IMG/VR virus record: IMGVR_UViG_3300013102_000024
Coordinates: 1-35,373 of that record
Source of the DNA: a virus
DNA length: 35,373 bases
Direction: 5' to 3' (one strand)
Shown piece after piece: positions 24,266 to 32,507 of the stretch. Within the stretch, counting starts at the first letter, position 1. Each line of letters opens with the position of its first letter. The notes beneath the pieces are model-generated. The model made no database searches and was not told where the DNA came from. It worked only from the letters and a program-made list of their open reading frames with translations. A program made the position numbers and the translations under genes.

Positions 24266-24564
24266 GTGTGGCCCACTTGAATATTGCAACGACCGATGGC
24301 TTTGCTGATTTCAGAGCGGCTGAATAGATGCGAGTACTCCGCACACAGCTGCTGCATTAGGCGCGTAGCATTTCTGGAACAAAGACTGCGCTCTTGAGCT
24401 GTTGCTGGAAGTATTCCGTCTCGGCCAATCGGGCCGGTGCAAACGGTACGATCGTAGGCTTCCGTTTGCCGAACGTAATTTTCTGCAATTCTGCGCAGTG
24501 TTTGATCCCCGTCCGTTTCGGTGAACTGGCAGAGGTACTGGTCGGCGAACGCGTTGCTGCCCAT
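24262..24564 (-). CDS. Extra ORF between terminase gpM and gpL
   Basis: A 100-aa protein (FADQYLCQFTETDGDQTLRR, IAENYVRQTEAYDRTVCTGP, then SLCSRNATRLMQQLCAEYSH), Cys-rich and mostly helical. P2 has L directly after M, so this is an insertion into the morphogenesis operon. The stop overlaps the gpL start as ATGA, so gpL may depend on its translation. The ribosome site is poor and 104 nt separate it from M. No function is recognised; the YDRTVCTGP stretch looks conserved. Confidence 0.65.
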   Translation of the reverse strand: MGSNAFADQYLCQFTETDGDQTLRRIAENYVRQTEAYDRTVCTGPIGRDGILPATAQERSLCSRNATRLMQQLCAEYSHLFSRSEISKAIGRCNIQVGHT

Positions 24565-24668
24565 GTCGCATGCTCGAATAAGTCGGCGGTGGCCGGGGCG
24601 TCACAGCAAGGAAAGGAGAGAAACCTGCTGTTCAGCCCCGGGCCGCCGGGGTTGCGGGGTACGCTCGG

Positions 24669-25373
24669 TCAGCTCCCTGGTGGGGGAGCAATCTTTTTCA
24701 GGAGGCGTTCAGCGCCTTCCAGATCCTTCTTGCCACCGCAGCTGTTGTTCAGCTCGATGGCGCGTTTCAGCAGTTCAATACCGGCCATTACCTGACCGGG
24801 TTGGCCCGGGTTATCGGCATTCAGACCGGCCACGGTGGCGCGTCCTGTAGCCAGGTACAGCTTGGCCCTGGCTTCGTCCGGCATGTCCTGTTCGGCGGTC
24901 AACTCCATCGTCCGGTGCAAGATAGCCAGGTCGAATCCGCCACCGGTTTTCTGAGAGCTCAACGCCGCTTCGGCGACTTCTTCAGCGACCAGGCAGCCGG
25001 TGGTACGTTCGAAGCGATCGGGCATCAGTAGGTTGTGCCGCAATACATACGCTGCGATATCGAGCGCGCCGTTGTAGTCGGCGGCATCTACACGCCAGAT
25101 CATGATGGTGGTGAGTACTTCGTCCTGGGCGCCGTTGCCCGTTGCCAGAACACCGTCGACGTAAGGCACGTAAGCCGGCAGAAGCTGCAACTTGAGCGCG
25201 GCTTTGCCTTCGTTCGACTGGATCTGTTTCAGACGCAGACGATCCTGCAGCAGCTGGGCCAGCTGCATTTCGTAGGCCGTCCCGCCCGCCATCGAAACGG
25301 CGGGCGAAGCGGCAGCAGCCTCCTGTGAGGCAAGCGCCTTCAGCCGGTGACGTTGAGCGAGGGAGAGGGCCAT
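24669..25373 (-). CDS. M: Terminase endonuclease subunit gpM
   Basis: A 234-aa small terminase/endonuclease subunit of the P2 gpM family. It starts MALSLAQRHRLKALASQEAA and has YEMQLAQLLQDRLRLKQIQS, MIWRVDAADYNGALDIAAYV, LRHNLLMPDRFERTTGCLVA and a C-terminal KKDLEGAERLLKK. ATG 25373 lies 2 nt after the capsid stop. It cuts cos with gpP during packaging. Confidence 0.94.
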   Translation of the reverse strand: MALSLAQRHRLKALASQEAAAASPAVSMAGGTAYEMQLAQLLQDRLRLKQIQSNEGKAALKLQLLPAYVPYVDGVLATGNGAQDEVLTTIMIWRVDAADYNGALDIAAYVLRHNLLMPDRFERTTGCLVAEEVAEAALSSQKTGGGFDLAILHRTMELTAEQDMPDEARAKLYLATGRATVAGLNADNPGQPGQVMAGIELLKRAIELNNSCGGKKDLEGAERLLKKIAPPPGS

Positions 25374-25375
25374 TG

Positions 25376-26380
25376 TTACGCGGCCTCTTCGATGTTTTCG
25401 ACCAGGGCGCCGAGACCGAAGTCTTCGATCACGTAGTCCTCGTTCGACGATTGATAGTCGGCGATGCGATCGCGCTCCGGTTCGTCCTTGGTCATGCGGC
25501 GACGGCTGCTGATCTGGAAGTAGATCGACAGGTTCTTCAGCGTGGTGATCATGATGCCGCCGTCGATGAAGAACGGTGCGTCTTCGATCGGCAAGCCACC
25601 CAGCGTGCCATTCGCAAGGATCCGCGCGGCTGCCAACTCGTTCTCGTTGTCGGCGGCGCCTTCGATATTGGCCAGGAATTTCGCGTGCAGCAGGTTGCGA
25701 TCGACCAGGACGACAAGATCGGGGCGCTTGCGGTGCCATGGGTCCAGCAGCTGGATGGCGTCGTAAACCAGGCCGTCGAGCGTTTTGTAGTCGCCAGTCG
25801 GGCCGATGGTGACTTTGCCAGCGACCTTGCCGCTGCTCAGCACGCGTTCAGGGGCTTTGGTGCGGTATTTCTCCAGCCAGCCCACGTTCACGTCTTCCAG
25901 CAATGGGTGGGTGGCCCGATCTGTAGTCGCGGCAACGCTGGTGCCGTTGAAGCCGATCATGATGCGGTCGAGCGCCTGGCGCTCAACGATTGCGCCGGAC
26001 AGGCGAGCCTGGAAATCCGGAAATTTCGCCCAGGCGTCCAGCAGCGCGTAAGGGATCGCGGTGTCGAAGTCGGTCTTTTTGCAGCTGTAAGTGTCGTTCT
26101 TGAGCGAGCTGACGCCGCGAGGGTTGCGGGCAGCCAGGTTGGTGTCAGTCCGGCCGGCGATGGTCGAGCCGACGCCCAGAACAATGGCTTCACCGTCTTT
26201 CTCGTCGACGCCCAGCACGTTGATTTTTTTCAGGAAGGCGCTGGATTCCTGAATCGCCGTTTCCAGCTTCTGTTGCACAGAAGGGGTGACGGTGAATTTT
26301 TCCGCCACGGATCCGACGGAGTTGATCGTGGCGATCTGTTTGGTGAAGCCGTTGAAGGCAAGCCGTGTTTCGTTACGCAT
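25376..26380 (-). CDS. N: Major capsid protein gpN
   Basis: A 334-aa HK97-fold capsid protein of the P2 gpN family. It has MRNETRLAFNGFTKQIATIN, FTVTPSVQQKLETAIQESSA, FLKKINVLGVDEKDGEAIVL and GRTDTNLAARNPRGVSSL, then a C-terminal PERDRIADYQSSNEDYVIED. The N-terminal part is removed by the gpO protease in P2. It follows the scaffold gene by 38 nt. Confidence 0.96.
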   Translation of the reverse strand: MRNETRLAFNGFTKQIATINSVGSVAEKFTVTPSVQQKLETAIQESSAFLKKINVLGVDEKDGEAIVLGVGSTIAGRTDTNLAARNPRGVSSLKNDTYSCKKTDFDTAIPYALLDAWAKFPDFQARLSGAIVERQALDRIMIGFNGTSVAATTDRATHPLLEDVNVGWLEKYRTKAPERVLSSGKVAGKVTIGPTGDYKTLDGLVYDAIQLLDPWHRKRPDLVVLVDRNLLHAKFLANIEGAADNENELAAARILANGTLGGLPIEDAPFFIDGGIMITTLKNLSIYFQISSRRRMTKDEPERDRIADYQSSNEDYVIEDFGLGALVENIEEAA

Positions 26381-26418
26381 GGTGTTCTCCTGTGGAGCTC
26401 GTTAGGGGGCCGAAGTGA

Positions 26419-27249
26419 TCAGTAGGCGGTCAGCACAGCACCGTCGCCGCCGGTCGCGGCTGGCCGTTTGGTTTGGCTGTGGTCCTGGGTTTCGCCCAGG
26501 CGCTTGATCAGTTCGTTGAAGTCGGTGCTGAGCTTGTCCAGGCTGGTTTTCAGGTCTGCGGAGAATTTTTTCTCAGCGGCCAGCTGATCGGGCAGATCCT
26601 TGACATGCTCGGCGACAGCTTCAACGGCCTGGCTGATCTGGGCGAACTCGCCGTCATCCTTGGCCTGTTTGCCAGAGAGCAGGGCTTGCACCTTGCTGAA
26701 GAGTTGGGCGCCGAGACCGGGCTTTTCTTCGATTTCTTCGAAGGTGAGTTCGGTTTCCACGGCCTCGGTAAACATCGAGCTCGCGGAGTAGTGGCGGTCT
26801 TTGAACGGACTCGCTTCAGGTTTTTGAGCTGAAAACGCGAGTACGTCGGTACCGAGACTCGCCGGGGAATCGGTCACAGCGAGACCGACGATGTAGGCCT
26901 CGCCTGTGTCGGCAAAGCTGTCATCGATTTCGATGGACGTGTAAATCTTCTGTTTCGCCTTGTTCATGGCGATCAGATCAGCGGTTGGCTCGATCTGGGC
27001 AAATAGGGCCAGCTTGGTCTGACCGTTGACCTCCACTTCCTCGGTCTTGACTGCCGTCACGTCGCCGTAGGCTTTGAATGGGCTGTCAGGCAACAAGCTG
27101 CGGAAATGCTCCAGCCAGATCCGGGCGCCGTAGGTGGTCGGGTTGAAGTTTTTTGCAGCCTGTTCCAGCCAGCTGCGTTTGATGGTGCGCTTGTCCGAGG
27201 TAGCGCCCTCAACGGCGACACGGAACCAGTTGCTGCGAAATTTCTTCAT
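26419..27249 (-). CDS. O: Capsid scaffolding protein/protease gpO
   Basis: A 276-aa scaffold with an N-terminal serine protease. Candidate triad residues D19, H48 (WLEHFR) and S105 (YTSIE) sit almost at the P2 gpO positions. VGLAVTDSPASLGTDVLAFS is conserved. The C-terminal half (about 190-260) is the helical scaffold. First gene of the O-N-M-L-X-lysis-R-S operon; its ATG is about 100 nt from the shared dyad at 27340-27358. Confidence 0.95.
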   Translation of the reverse strand: MKKFRSNWFRVAVEGATSDKRTIKRSWLEQAAKNFNPTTYGARIWLEHFRSLLPDSPFKAYGDVTAVKTEEVEVNGQTKLALFAQIEPTADLIAMNKAKQKIYTSIEIDDSFADTGEAYIVGLAVTDSPASLGTDVLAFSAQKPEASPFKDRHYSASSMFTEAVETELTFEEIEEKPGLGAQLFSKVQALLSGKQAKDDGEFAQISQAVEAVAEHVKDLPDQLAAEKKFSADLKTSLDKLSTDFNELIKRLGETQDHSQTKRPAATGGDGAVLTAY

Positions 27250-27339
27250 GTCGGGAAATCCTCAAAGCGATGCTGCTGAATGCAGTTGCGTTGAGGTGCA
27301 TCGTCGGCAGTAGCGTCATTACGAGCAATCAGCGCCAGT

Positions 27340-27358
27340 TGTAGGCCTGTGCGCTACA
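27340..27358. promoter_or_regulatory. Late activator site between divergent O and P
   Basis: TGTAGGCCTGTGCGCTACA fits TGTA-N11-TACA. It is the only such dyad in the 157-bp O/P gap and is centred 100 nt from the O start and 58 nt from the P start. One symmetric site may therefore serve both divergent promoters. Confidence 0.72.
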
Positions 27359-27406
27359 TGGCACATCGCTACGCCTTCACGCGCGCGAGGCGTCAGCATC
27401 GCCGCC

Positions 27407-29167
27407 ATGACGACAACCGAAGCCACTCCCATCCGCGATAACCGCCGTCAGGCCAAGTTCCTTTACTGGACCGGCCTGCGGATCTGTGCGATCGCAGAAA
27501 TGCTGGATGAAAAGGAAAAAACGGTTCACGCCTGGAAAACTCGCGATGAGTGGGATCGGGCCGATAACGTCGAGCGCATAGGCGGTGCCCTGGAAGCGCG
27601 CCTGGTGCAACTGATCCTCAAGGACGGCAAGACCGGTGGTGATTTCAAGGAAATTGATCTGCTGCACCGTCAGTTGGAACGGCAGGCGCGGATCGAGCGA
27701 TACAAGGCCGGCGGTACCGACACTGACCTCAACCCCAACCTGGCCAAACGCAACGAAGGTCCAAAGAAGAAAGCGGCTCGCAACGAATTCAGCGAAGACC
27801 AGATCGAGCTGCTGACCGAGGCATTTAAAGACGGCTGCTTTGGCTATCAGTTGGACTGGTACCGGGCGAGCAATCAGCGCACCAGGGCAATCCTGAAAAG
27901 CCGGCAGATCGGTGCCACCTACTACTTTGCCCGGGAAGCGTTCATAGATGCCCTGGTCACCGGACGCAATCAGATATTCCTGTCAGCGTCGAAGAACCAG
28001 GCGCACATCTTCAAGGCTTACATTCAAGGCTTCGCCCGCGAGGTTTGCGGTGTTGAGCTCACCGGTGATCCGATCATTCTGGCCAACGGTGCCGAGCTGC
28101 ATTTCCTCGGTACCAACGCCCGAACCGCGCAGGGTTACCACGGTAATTTCTACTTCGACGAATTCTTCTGGACCTTCAAGTTCAACGAGTTGAACAAGGT
28201 CGCCAGCGGCATGGCGATGCAGAAGCAATACCGTCGCACCTACTTTTCCACGCCATCGAGCATGGCGCACGAGGCCTACACGTTCTGGACCGGCGAGCGC
28301 TTCAACAAGGGTAAGCCGGTGGCCCAGCGGCTGAAACTCGACGTTTCGCACGATGCGCTGCAGCAGGGCCGACTTTGCGAGGACCGGATCTGGCGCCAGA
28401 TCGTCACCATCCTGGATGCCGAGCAGCGCGGCTGCGACCTGTTCGACCTGGAAGAGCTGCGCCTCGAGTACAACGCGGATGCCTTCGCGAATCTGTTGAT
28501 GTGCCAGTTCGTCGACGATGGGGCGAGCATCTTCCCGCTTAACGTCCTGCAGCCCTGCATGGTCGACAGCTGGGTCGAGTGGTCCGAAGACTACAAACCT
28601 TTCGCCGCGCGGCCGTTTGCCGATCGGCAGGTGTGGATTGGTTACGACCCGGCGGAAACTGGGGACAGTTCTGGCCTGGTTGTCGTGGCGCCGCCGTTGG
28701 TGCCGGGTGGCAAATTCCGCGTGCTCGAGCGTCACCAGTTTCGCGGCATGGATTTCGCGGCGCAGGCCGAGGCGATCCGCCTGGTCACGATGCGCTACTG
28801 GGTGACCTACATCGGCATCGACATCACAGGCATGGGCTCTGGCGTGGCGCAGCTGGTGCGCCAGTTTTTCCCCAATGTGACGACCTTCAGCTATTCCCCC
28901 GAGGTCAAGACGCGCCTGGTGCTCAAGGCCTACGACGTGATTCACAAAGGGCGCCTTGAGTTCGACGCCGGCTGGATCGACATGGCCCAGTCGCTGATGG
29001 CGATTCGCAAAACCATCACGGCCAGCGGCCGGCAGTTCACTTACACGGCAGGCCGCACCGACGAGACCGGCCACGCGGATCTCGCATGGGCGCTTTTCCA
29101 CGCATTACAGAACGAACCGCTTGAGGGCCAAACCTCAACGAATACCGGCTTCATGGAGATTTACTGA
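27407..29167 (+). CDS. P: Terminase large subunit gpP (ATPase)
   Basis: A 586-aa packaging motor of the P2 gpP family. The N-terminal helix-turn-helix (RRQAKFLYWTGLRICAIAEM) is the DNA-recognition part. The ATPase has a variant Walker A near 163-171 (LKSRQIGAT) and Walker B NFYFDEFFW with D251/E252. A C-terminal RNase H-like region begins at VWIGYDPAETGDSSGLVV and includes YIGIDITGMGSGVAQL. It runs rightward, divergent from O, and its TGA overlaps the gpQ start (TGATG). Confidence 0.96.
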   Translation: MTTTEATPIRDNRRQAKFLYWTGLRICAIAEMLDEKEKTVHAWKTRDEWDRADNVERIGGALEARLVQLILKDGKTGGDFKEIDLLHRQLERQARIERYKAGGTDTDLNPNLAKRNEGPKKKAARNEFSEDQIELLTEAFKDGCFGYQLDWYRASNQRTRAILKSRQIGATYYFAREAFIDALVTGRNQIFLSASKNQAHIFKAYIQGFAREVCGVELTGDPIILANGAELHFLGTNARTAQGYHGNFYFDEFFWTFKFNELNKVASGMAMQKQYRRTYFSTPSSMAHEAYTFWTGERFNKGKPVAQRLKLDVSHDALQQGRLCEDRIWRQIVTILDAEQRGCDLFDLEELRLEYNADAFANLLMCQFVDDGASIFPLNVLQPCMVDSWVEWSEDYKPFAARPFADRQVWIGYDPAETGDSSGLVVVAPPLVPGGKFRVLERHQFRGMDFAAQAEAIRLVTMRYWVTYIGIDITGMGSGVAQLVRQFFPNVTTFSYSPEVKTRLVLKAYDVIHKGRLEFDAGWIDMAQSLMAIRKTITASGRQFTYTAGRTDETGHADLAWALFHALQNEPLEGQTSTNTGFMEIY

Positions 29168-30222
29168 TGAGCAACAGCCGCAGCGAAACCACGCAATCGT
29201 CCACTTCAGCCCCGGCTGCGGCCGAGGGACAGGTGCTGCCGGCAACGGGCGGCAAGATGGAAGCCTTCACCTTCGGCGATCCTACGCCAGTACTCGATGA
29301 ACGGGGGATTCTCGATTACTTGGAGTGCTGGCTGAACGGCCGCTGGTACGAGCCGCCGATGTCCCTTGATGGGTTGGCCAAGTCCTCCCGGGCCAGCGTG
29401 TTTTTGCAATCGGGCCTGAATTTCAAACGCAACATGCTGGCCCGCACCTTTATTCCCCACAAGTTGCTGTCACGTCAGACCTTCGAGCAATTCGCCCTGG
29501 ATTTCCTGTGGTGCGGCAACGGCTATCTGGAAAAGCGCGAAAACATGCTGCGCAGCACGCTGGGCCTGCAGCCCGCCCTGGGCAAATACATGCGGCGCGG
29601 GGCTGATCTGGAAACCTACTACCAGGTGCGCGGCTGGCGGGATGAATACGAATTCAAAAAGGGGACCGTCTACCACCAGCGCGAGGCCGACATTAACCAG
29701 GAAATCTACGGCCTACCGGAGTGGCTACCGGCGCTGCAAAGCGCGCTGCTCAATGAGTCCGCCACCTTATTCCGGCGCAAGTACTACAACAACGGCAGCC
29801 ACGCCGGTTTCATCATGTACATGACCGACACCGCGCAGAACGAGACGGACGTTTCCGCGTTGCGCAGTGCGCTGAAGTCCGCAAAGGGACCTGGCAATTT
29901 CCGAAATCTGTTCATGTATGCCCCGGGCGGGAAGAAGGACGGCATCCAGCTGATTCCCGTCAGTGAAGTGGCAGCGAAGGACGAATTCGGCTCGATCAAA
30001 AACATCAGCCGCGACGACATGCTCGCTGCGCTGCGTATCCCCCCTCAGTTGATGGGCATCGTTCCGCAGAACGCCGGCGGCTTCGGCTCGATCAAGGAAG
30101 CGGCGCAGATTTGGGCGATGAACGAACTGGAGCCGATCCAGGCACGCCTGCAACAGGTCAATGAATGGCTGGGCGAGGAGGTTGTTCAATTCAAAACATT
30201 TGAGATAGGCGCTGATAGTTGA
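29167..30222 (+). CDS. Q: Portal protein gpQ
   Basis: A 351-aa portal vertex protein of the PBSX/P2 gpQ family. It has AFTFGDPTPVLDERGILDYL, NFKRNMLARTFIPHKLLSRQ, FALDFLWCGNGYLEKRENM and EIYGLPEWLPALQSALLNES, then LRIPPQLMGIVPQNAGGFGS. Codons and length are normal. It is the last structural gene before the accessory region, meeting the convergent AT-rich gene with only 30 bp between. Confidence 0.96.
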   Translation: MSNSRSETTQSSTSAPAAAEGQVLPATGGKMEAFTFGDPTPVLDERGILDYLECWLNGRWYEPPMSLDGLAKSSRASVFLQSGLNFKRNMLARTFIPHKLLSRQTFEQFALDFLWCGNGYLEKRENMLRSTLGLQPALGKYMRRGADLETYYQVRGWRDEYEFKKGTVYHQREADINQEIYGLPEWLPALQSALLNESATLFRRKYYNNGSHAGFIMYMTDTAQNETDVSALRSALKSAKGPGNFRNLFMYAPGGKKDGIQLIPVSEVAAKDEFGSIKNISRDDMLAALRIPPQLMGIVPQNAGGFGSIKEAAQIWAMNELEPIQARLQQVNEWLGEEVVQFKTFEIGADS

Positions 30223-30252
30223 TCAATAGGGAATCCCTGCCTCTAATATTAG

Positions 30253-31391
30253 TCAGACTTCCTGTCGATGGCTTTGTGTGAGTGCCGCAAAATATTCAAA
30301 TAGTGTTTGGCTGTTTGCTTCAAAAGCGAGTTGAAGAGAGCGCTCATCATCAAGCACTCTCTTTGCGCGCTCATAGTCTTCCGCATCGAAACACTCAATC
30401 AAGATTTGTGTTGCGATTTCGTCATCTAGAAACATTTTCACGTGATGACGAGTAGATACCAAGTGCTTGTGCTGGCCTCGGGACTTATAAAGGTTTCGTA
30501 GTAATCCGTACGCTTTATCTTTGTTGTTTGTCATGTACGTGCAATCCATTTCAAATGACTTGAAGCTGAATATTTGATCTTTCCCTTTTTTTACCCAGGC
30601 GGATGCTAATTTTTTGCACTCCTTGTACGCGCCAGTCGAGTACAGAAAAGACGCCTTCAGCAGTGCGTCACTTTCTGTTCTTGGGTTTCTGGGTAGCAGA
30701 GATGACTGTAGTTTTATATAGCATAGGTACAGTGGGTAATATGCGTGTGCTAAGTATGAGCAGCTAGTAACTAAAGGTCTAAATGGACCGGGATGCAGTT
30801 CGATTTCAATTGTGTACATGTTTAAATAGGTGCGAATCTCTTCAATTAATAATATTTCTTCTGCTGTTGCAAACTCGCTGAGGTTGAATATTTTGTCAAT
30901 AAGCGATACAGATTTATCTGTATGGTTTCGCAAATCACTTCCGATGGGAATAAGGTGCTGTGAAATATTGCGGTCGTACAGGTAGTGTTCGCTGAAGCAC
31001 TTGTTTTGCATTCCTAATTGAAGTTTTTTCTCAGAAAGCTGACCGCTTTGTATTAGTTTTTGATATGAGGCTGCGACATCATATTTGCTGGTTTTCATGG
31101 TTGTGCAAATAAGATGGAATAGTTCTTGTTTTAGGAGTATCAGGTCCCTAATTACTATGGGTCTAAGTTTTTTGCGCTTTCTATTTTCGGGGATTAGATT
31201 GAAAGTGATATAAAAAATGGTGGCTGAGAATAATGAAAAGAGTAGTTGGTAAAAAAGCCGTTTTCCTTGACCCAATCTTGACTTATTTCCAGCAGGGAGT
31301 TGATTCGTTGGGAGCTCCACCCAATAAATAAACTTCCGTTGGTTACCATGAGGTCCATGAAAGCTTTGATGTTCTCGCAGTACTCTTGCAT
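30253..31391 (-). pseudogene. AT-rich accessory membrane-protein gene, apparently frameshifted
   Basis: A long frame (30253-31524, 423 aa if fully read) is clearly AT-richer than the phage genes. Its sound part begins with a membrane helix (LLFSLFSATIFYITFNLIP) followed by the positive ENRKRKKLRPIVIRD and about 290 mostly helical residues without known motifs. Upstream of the helix this frame looks unnatural, while another frame reads plausibly from ATG 31391 (MQEYCENIKAFMDLMVTNGS ... LLEISQDWVKENGFF). One added T in the T6 run (31251-31256) would join the two frames. I therefore suspect a single-base deletion, a sequencing error or a phase-variable tract. It sits where phiCTX has its toxin; function unknown. 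Confidence 0.6.
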
Positions 31392-31523
31392 CCCTGTGCT
31401 CACTATTGTTTCCCGTTTTTTGGTTAATATTTTGTGAGGGTATGGCTTTTGGGGGGCGTAAATTTCCGTGTGGTGAGCTTGGGTGACTGGAATCACACGG
31501 ACACATCGACGGGGTCGATTTCA

Positions 31524-31542
31524 ATAGGGGCCGAGCCCCTAT
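31524..31542 (-). terminator. Hairpin after the 91-aa gene
   Basis: ATAGGGG and CCCCTAT form a perfect 7-bp stem around CCGAG, starting 3 bp after the stop of the 91-aa gene. No clear U tract follows. It separates the two-gene accessory unit from the AT-rich gene and covers the ATG at 31524, making that ATG an unlikely start. Confidence 0.45.
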
Positions 31543-31544
31543 CG

Positions 31545-31820
31545 TTATTCAGATGATTTCTCAGTGCTTAGGGTTGTAAGCAGGCCTGCAGCGCGTAGCA
31601 CACTTTTGCGGGCATCGGCTTTTGAGGTAATGCTCGCTACAACTTCGTTCAGTTCAGCAAGCGTGATTGCTGACTGTTTATTTAGTGCACTTGCATAGCC
31701 GAGCGCACGCCCCTGATAAAAGGCCAGCAATGATCCATTCTCAGCCGAGTCGATATTCCCGACCTGAATTAGAGCATCAGCCAAGGCTCCAATTTTCTCA
31801 TCATCAGTGTATATAGGCAT
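31545..31820 (-). CDS. Accessory protein, 91 aa (second gene of late moron pair)
   Basis: A small helical protein (MPIYTDDEKIGALADALIQV, GSLLAFYQGRALGYASALNK, ITLAELNEVVASITSKADA). No family is recognised. Its middle segment aligns loosely with the 94-aa protein upstream (AF-x-x-G-x-A-x-G pattern, then L...E...L...ADA), suggesting ancient duplication. It is separated from that gene by 26 nt and probably cotranscribed from the dyad-associated promoter at 32214-32232. AAGGAGGACTG precedes the ATG. Confidence 0.68.
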   Translation of the reverse strand: MPIYTDDEKIGALADALIQVGNIDSAENGSLLAFYQGRALGYASALNKQSAITLAELNEVVASITSKADARKSVLRAAGLLTTLSTEKSSE

Positions 31821-31846
31821 TGCAGTCCTCCTTGGATTGGATCGCG

Positions 31847-32131
31847 TTAATCATCACCGTCATAGCCATTATCCTCACCATATGCCTCTTCCATATCGGC
31901 ATCAGCCTCAGCGACCATTACGGCGGACTCCAAGCGACCGAACTCCTTGGCGCTAAGCAGGCCCAGGTGGTGGAGAGTTTCAATAGCTCCCCGCGCGTAA
32001 CCTGCGGCGTGAAATGCCCCGAAGCCTCGATTAGTGTTCGTGATCGCTCGTCGCGCATCGTCCAATACCGACTCGAGCTTCCCAGCGTCTATTTGCTTCC
32101 CACCAAAATCAGACAAGTTTTCAGGCTCCAT
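31847..32131 (-). CDS. Accessory protein, 94 aa (first gene of late moron pair)
   Basis: A 94-aa acidic protein from ATG 32131 (MEPENLSDFGGKQIDAGKLE; ATG 32149 is also in frame). It has GFGAFHAAGYARGAIETLHH and LSAKEFGRLESAVMVAEADA, ending in a strongly acidic tail EEAYGEDNGYDGDD. No family is recognised. The start is 92 nt from the centre of a perfect TGTA-N11-TACA dyad, close to the spacing at FI (84) and O (100), so it is probably turned on by the Ogr-like protein. Confidence 0.68.
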   Translation of the reverse strand: MEPENLSDFGGKQIDAGKLESVLDDARRAITNTNRGFGAFHAAGYARGAIETLHHLGLLSAKEFGRLESAVMVAEADADMEEAYGEDNGYDGDD

Positions 32132-32213
32132 GGTTGTGCGTAAAAACAAGTGATGATCCCAGCACCCTGGCGACTCGTCTACCTTGGCGAACAGGAGACC
32201 ACACTTGGCTAGG

Positions 32214-32232
32214 TGTACCCCCGCGTTTTACA
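32214..32232 (-). promoter_or_regulatory. Late activator site in the accessory region
   Basis: TGTACCCCCGCGTTTTACA fits TGTA-N11-TACA, the same length and arms as the three sites at the structural operons. It sits in the gap after the 83-aa gene and before the 94-aa/91-aa pair. The dyad is seen; Ogr binding is inferred. Confidence 0.62.
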
Positions 32233-32255
32233 TAAGCGGCGTTATGGGTAACGAA

Positions 32256-32507
32256 TCACCGGGGCCGCTGCGCTGGCACATAGCTGGTCAACAACAGAAA
32301 GGTATGCAGGTTAGACAGCGCGACCTTGTAGTCCTCATCAGCGTCAAGCTTGGCGTTCTCGAGAAGCATGTCATTCGACCCAGCATCCCGCGCCGCTCTT
32401 TCCTCCGCCACCAGGGCACTCCAAGCGGCCATTTTATCGCTTGCCTCGGCCATCAGCTCGGCGAACTGGCGGGCATGCTGCTTTTTAGTCAGGGGCTGAC
32501 TGCTCAT
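32256..32507 (-). CDS. Small helical protein of unknown function
   Basis: An 83-aa protein (MSSQPLTKKQHARQFAELMA, SDKMAAWSALVAEERAARDA) that is almost entirely helical and Ala-rich. CTGAAAGGAACCCCC precedes the ATG. It lies 14 nt downstream of the 76-aa gene and ends just before the late-activator dyad, so it belongs to the upstream (antirepressor) transcription unit. No family is recognised. Confidence 0.65.
   Translation of the reverse strand: MSSQPLTKKQHARQFAELMAEASDKMAAWSALVAEERAARDAGSNDMLLENAKLDADEDYKVALSNLHTFLLLTSYVPAQRPR

Noticed and set aside
24636-24651. CCCCGG-GCCG-CCGGGG hairpin between gpM and the 100-aa ORF as a terminator
   Set aside because: The stem is strong but no U tract follows on either strand, and the operon must continue into L.
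27348-27365. TGT-N12-ACA (TGTGC...GCACA) as the O/P late activator site
   Set aside because: It matches the remembered P2 spacing, but the overlapping TGTA-N11-TACA at 27340-27358 is the pattern repeated at the other three late promoters.
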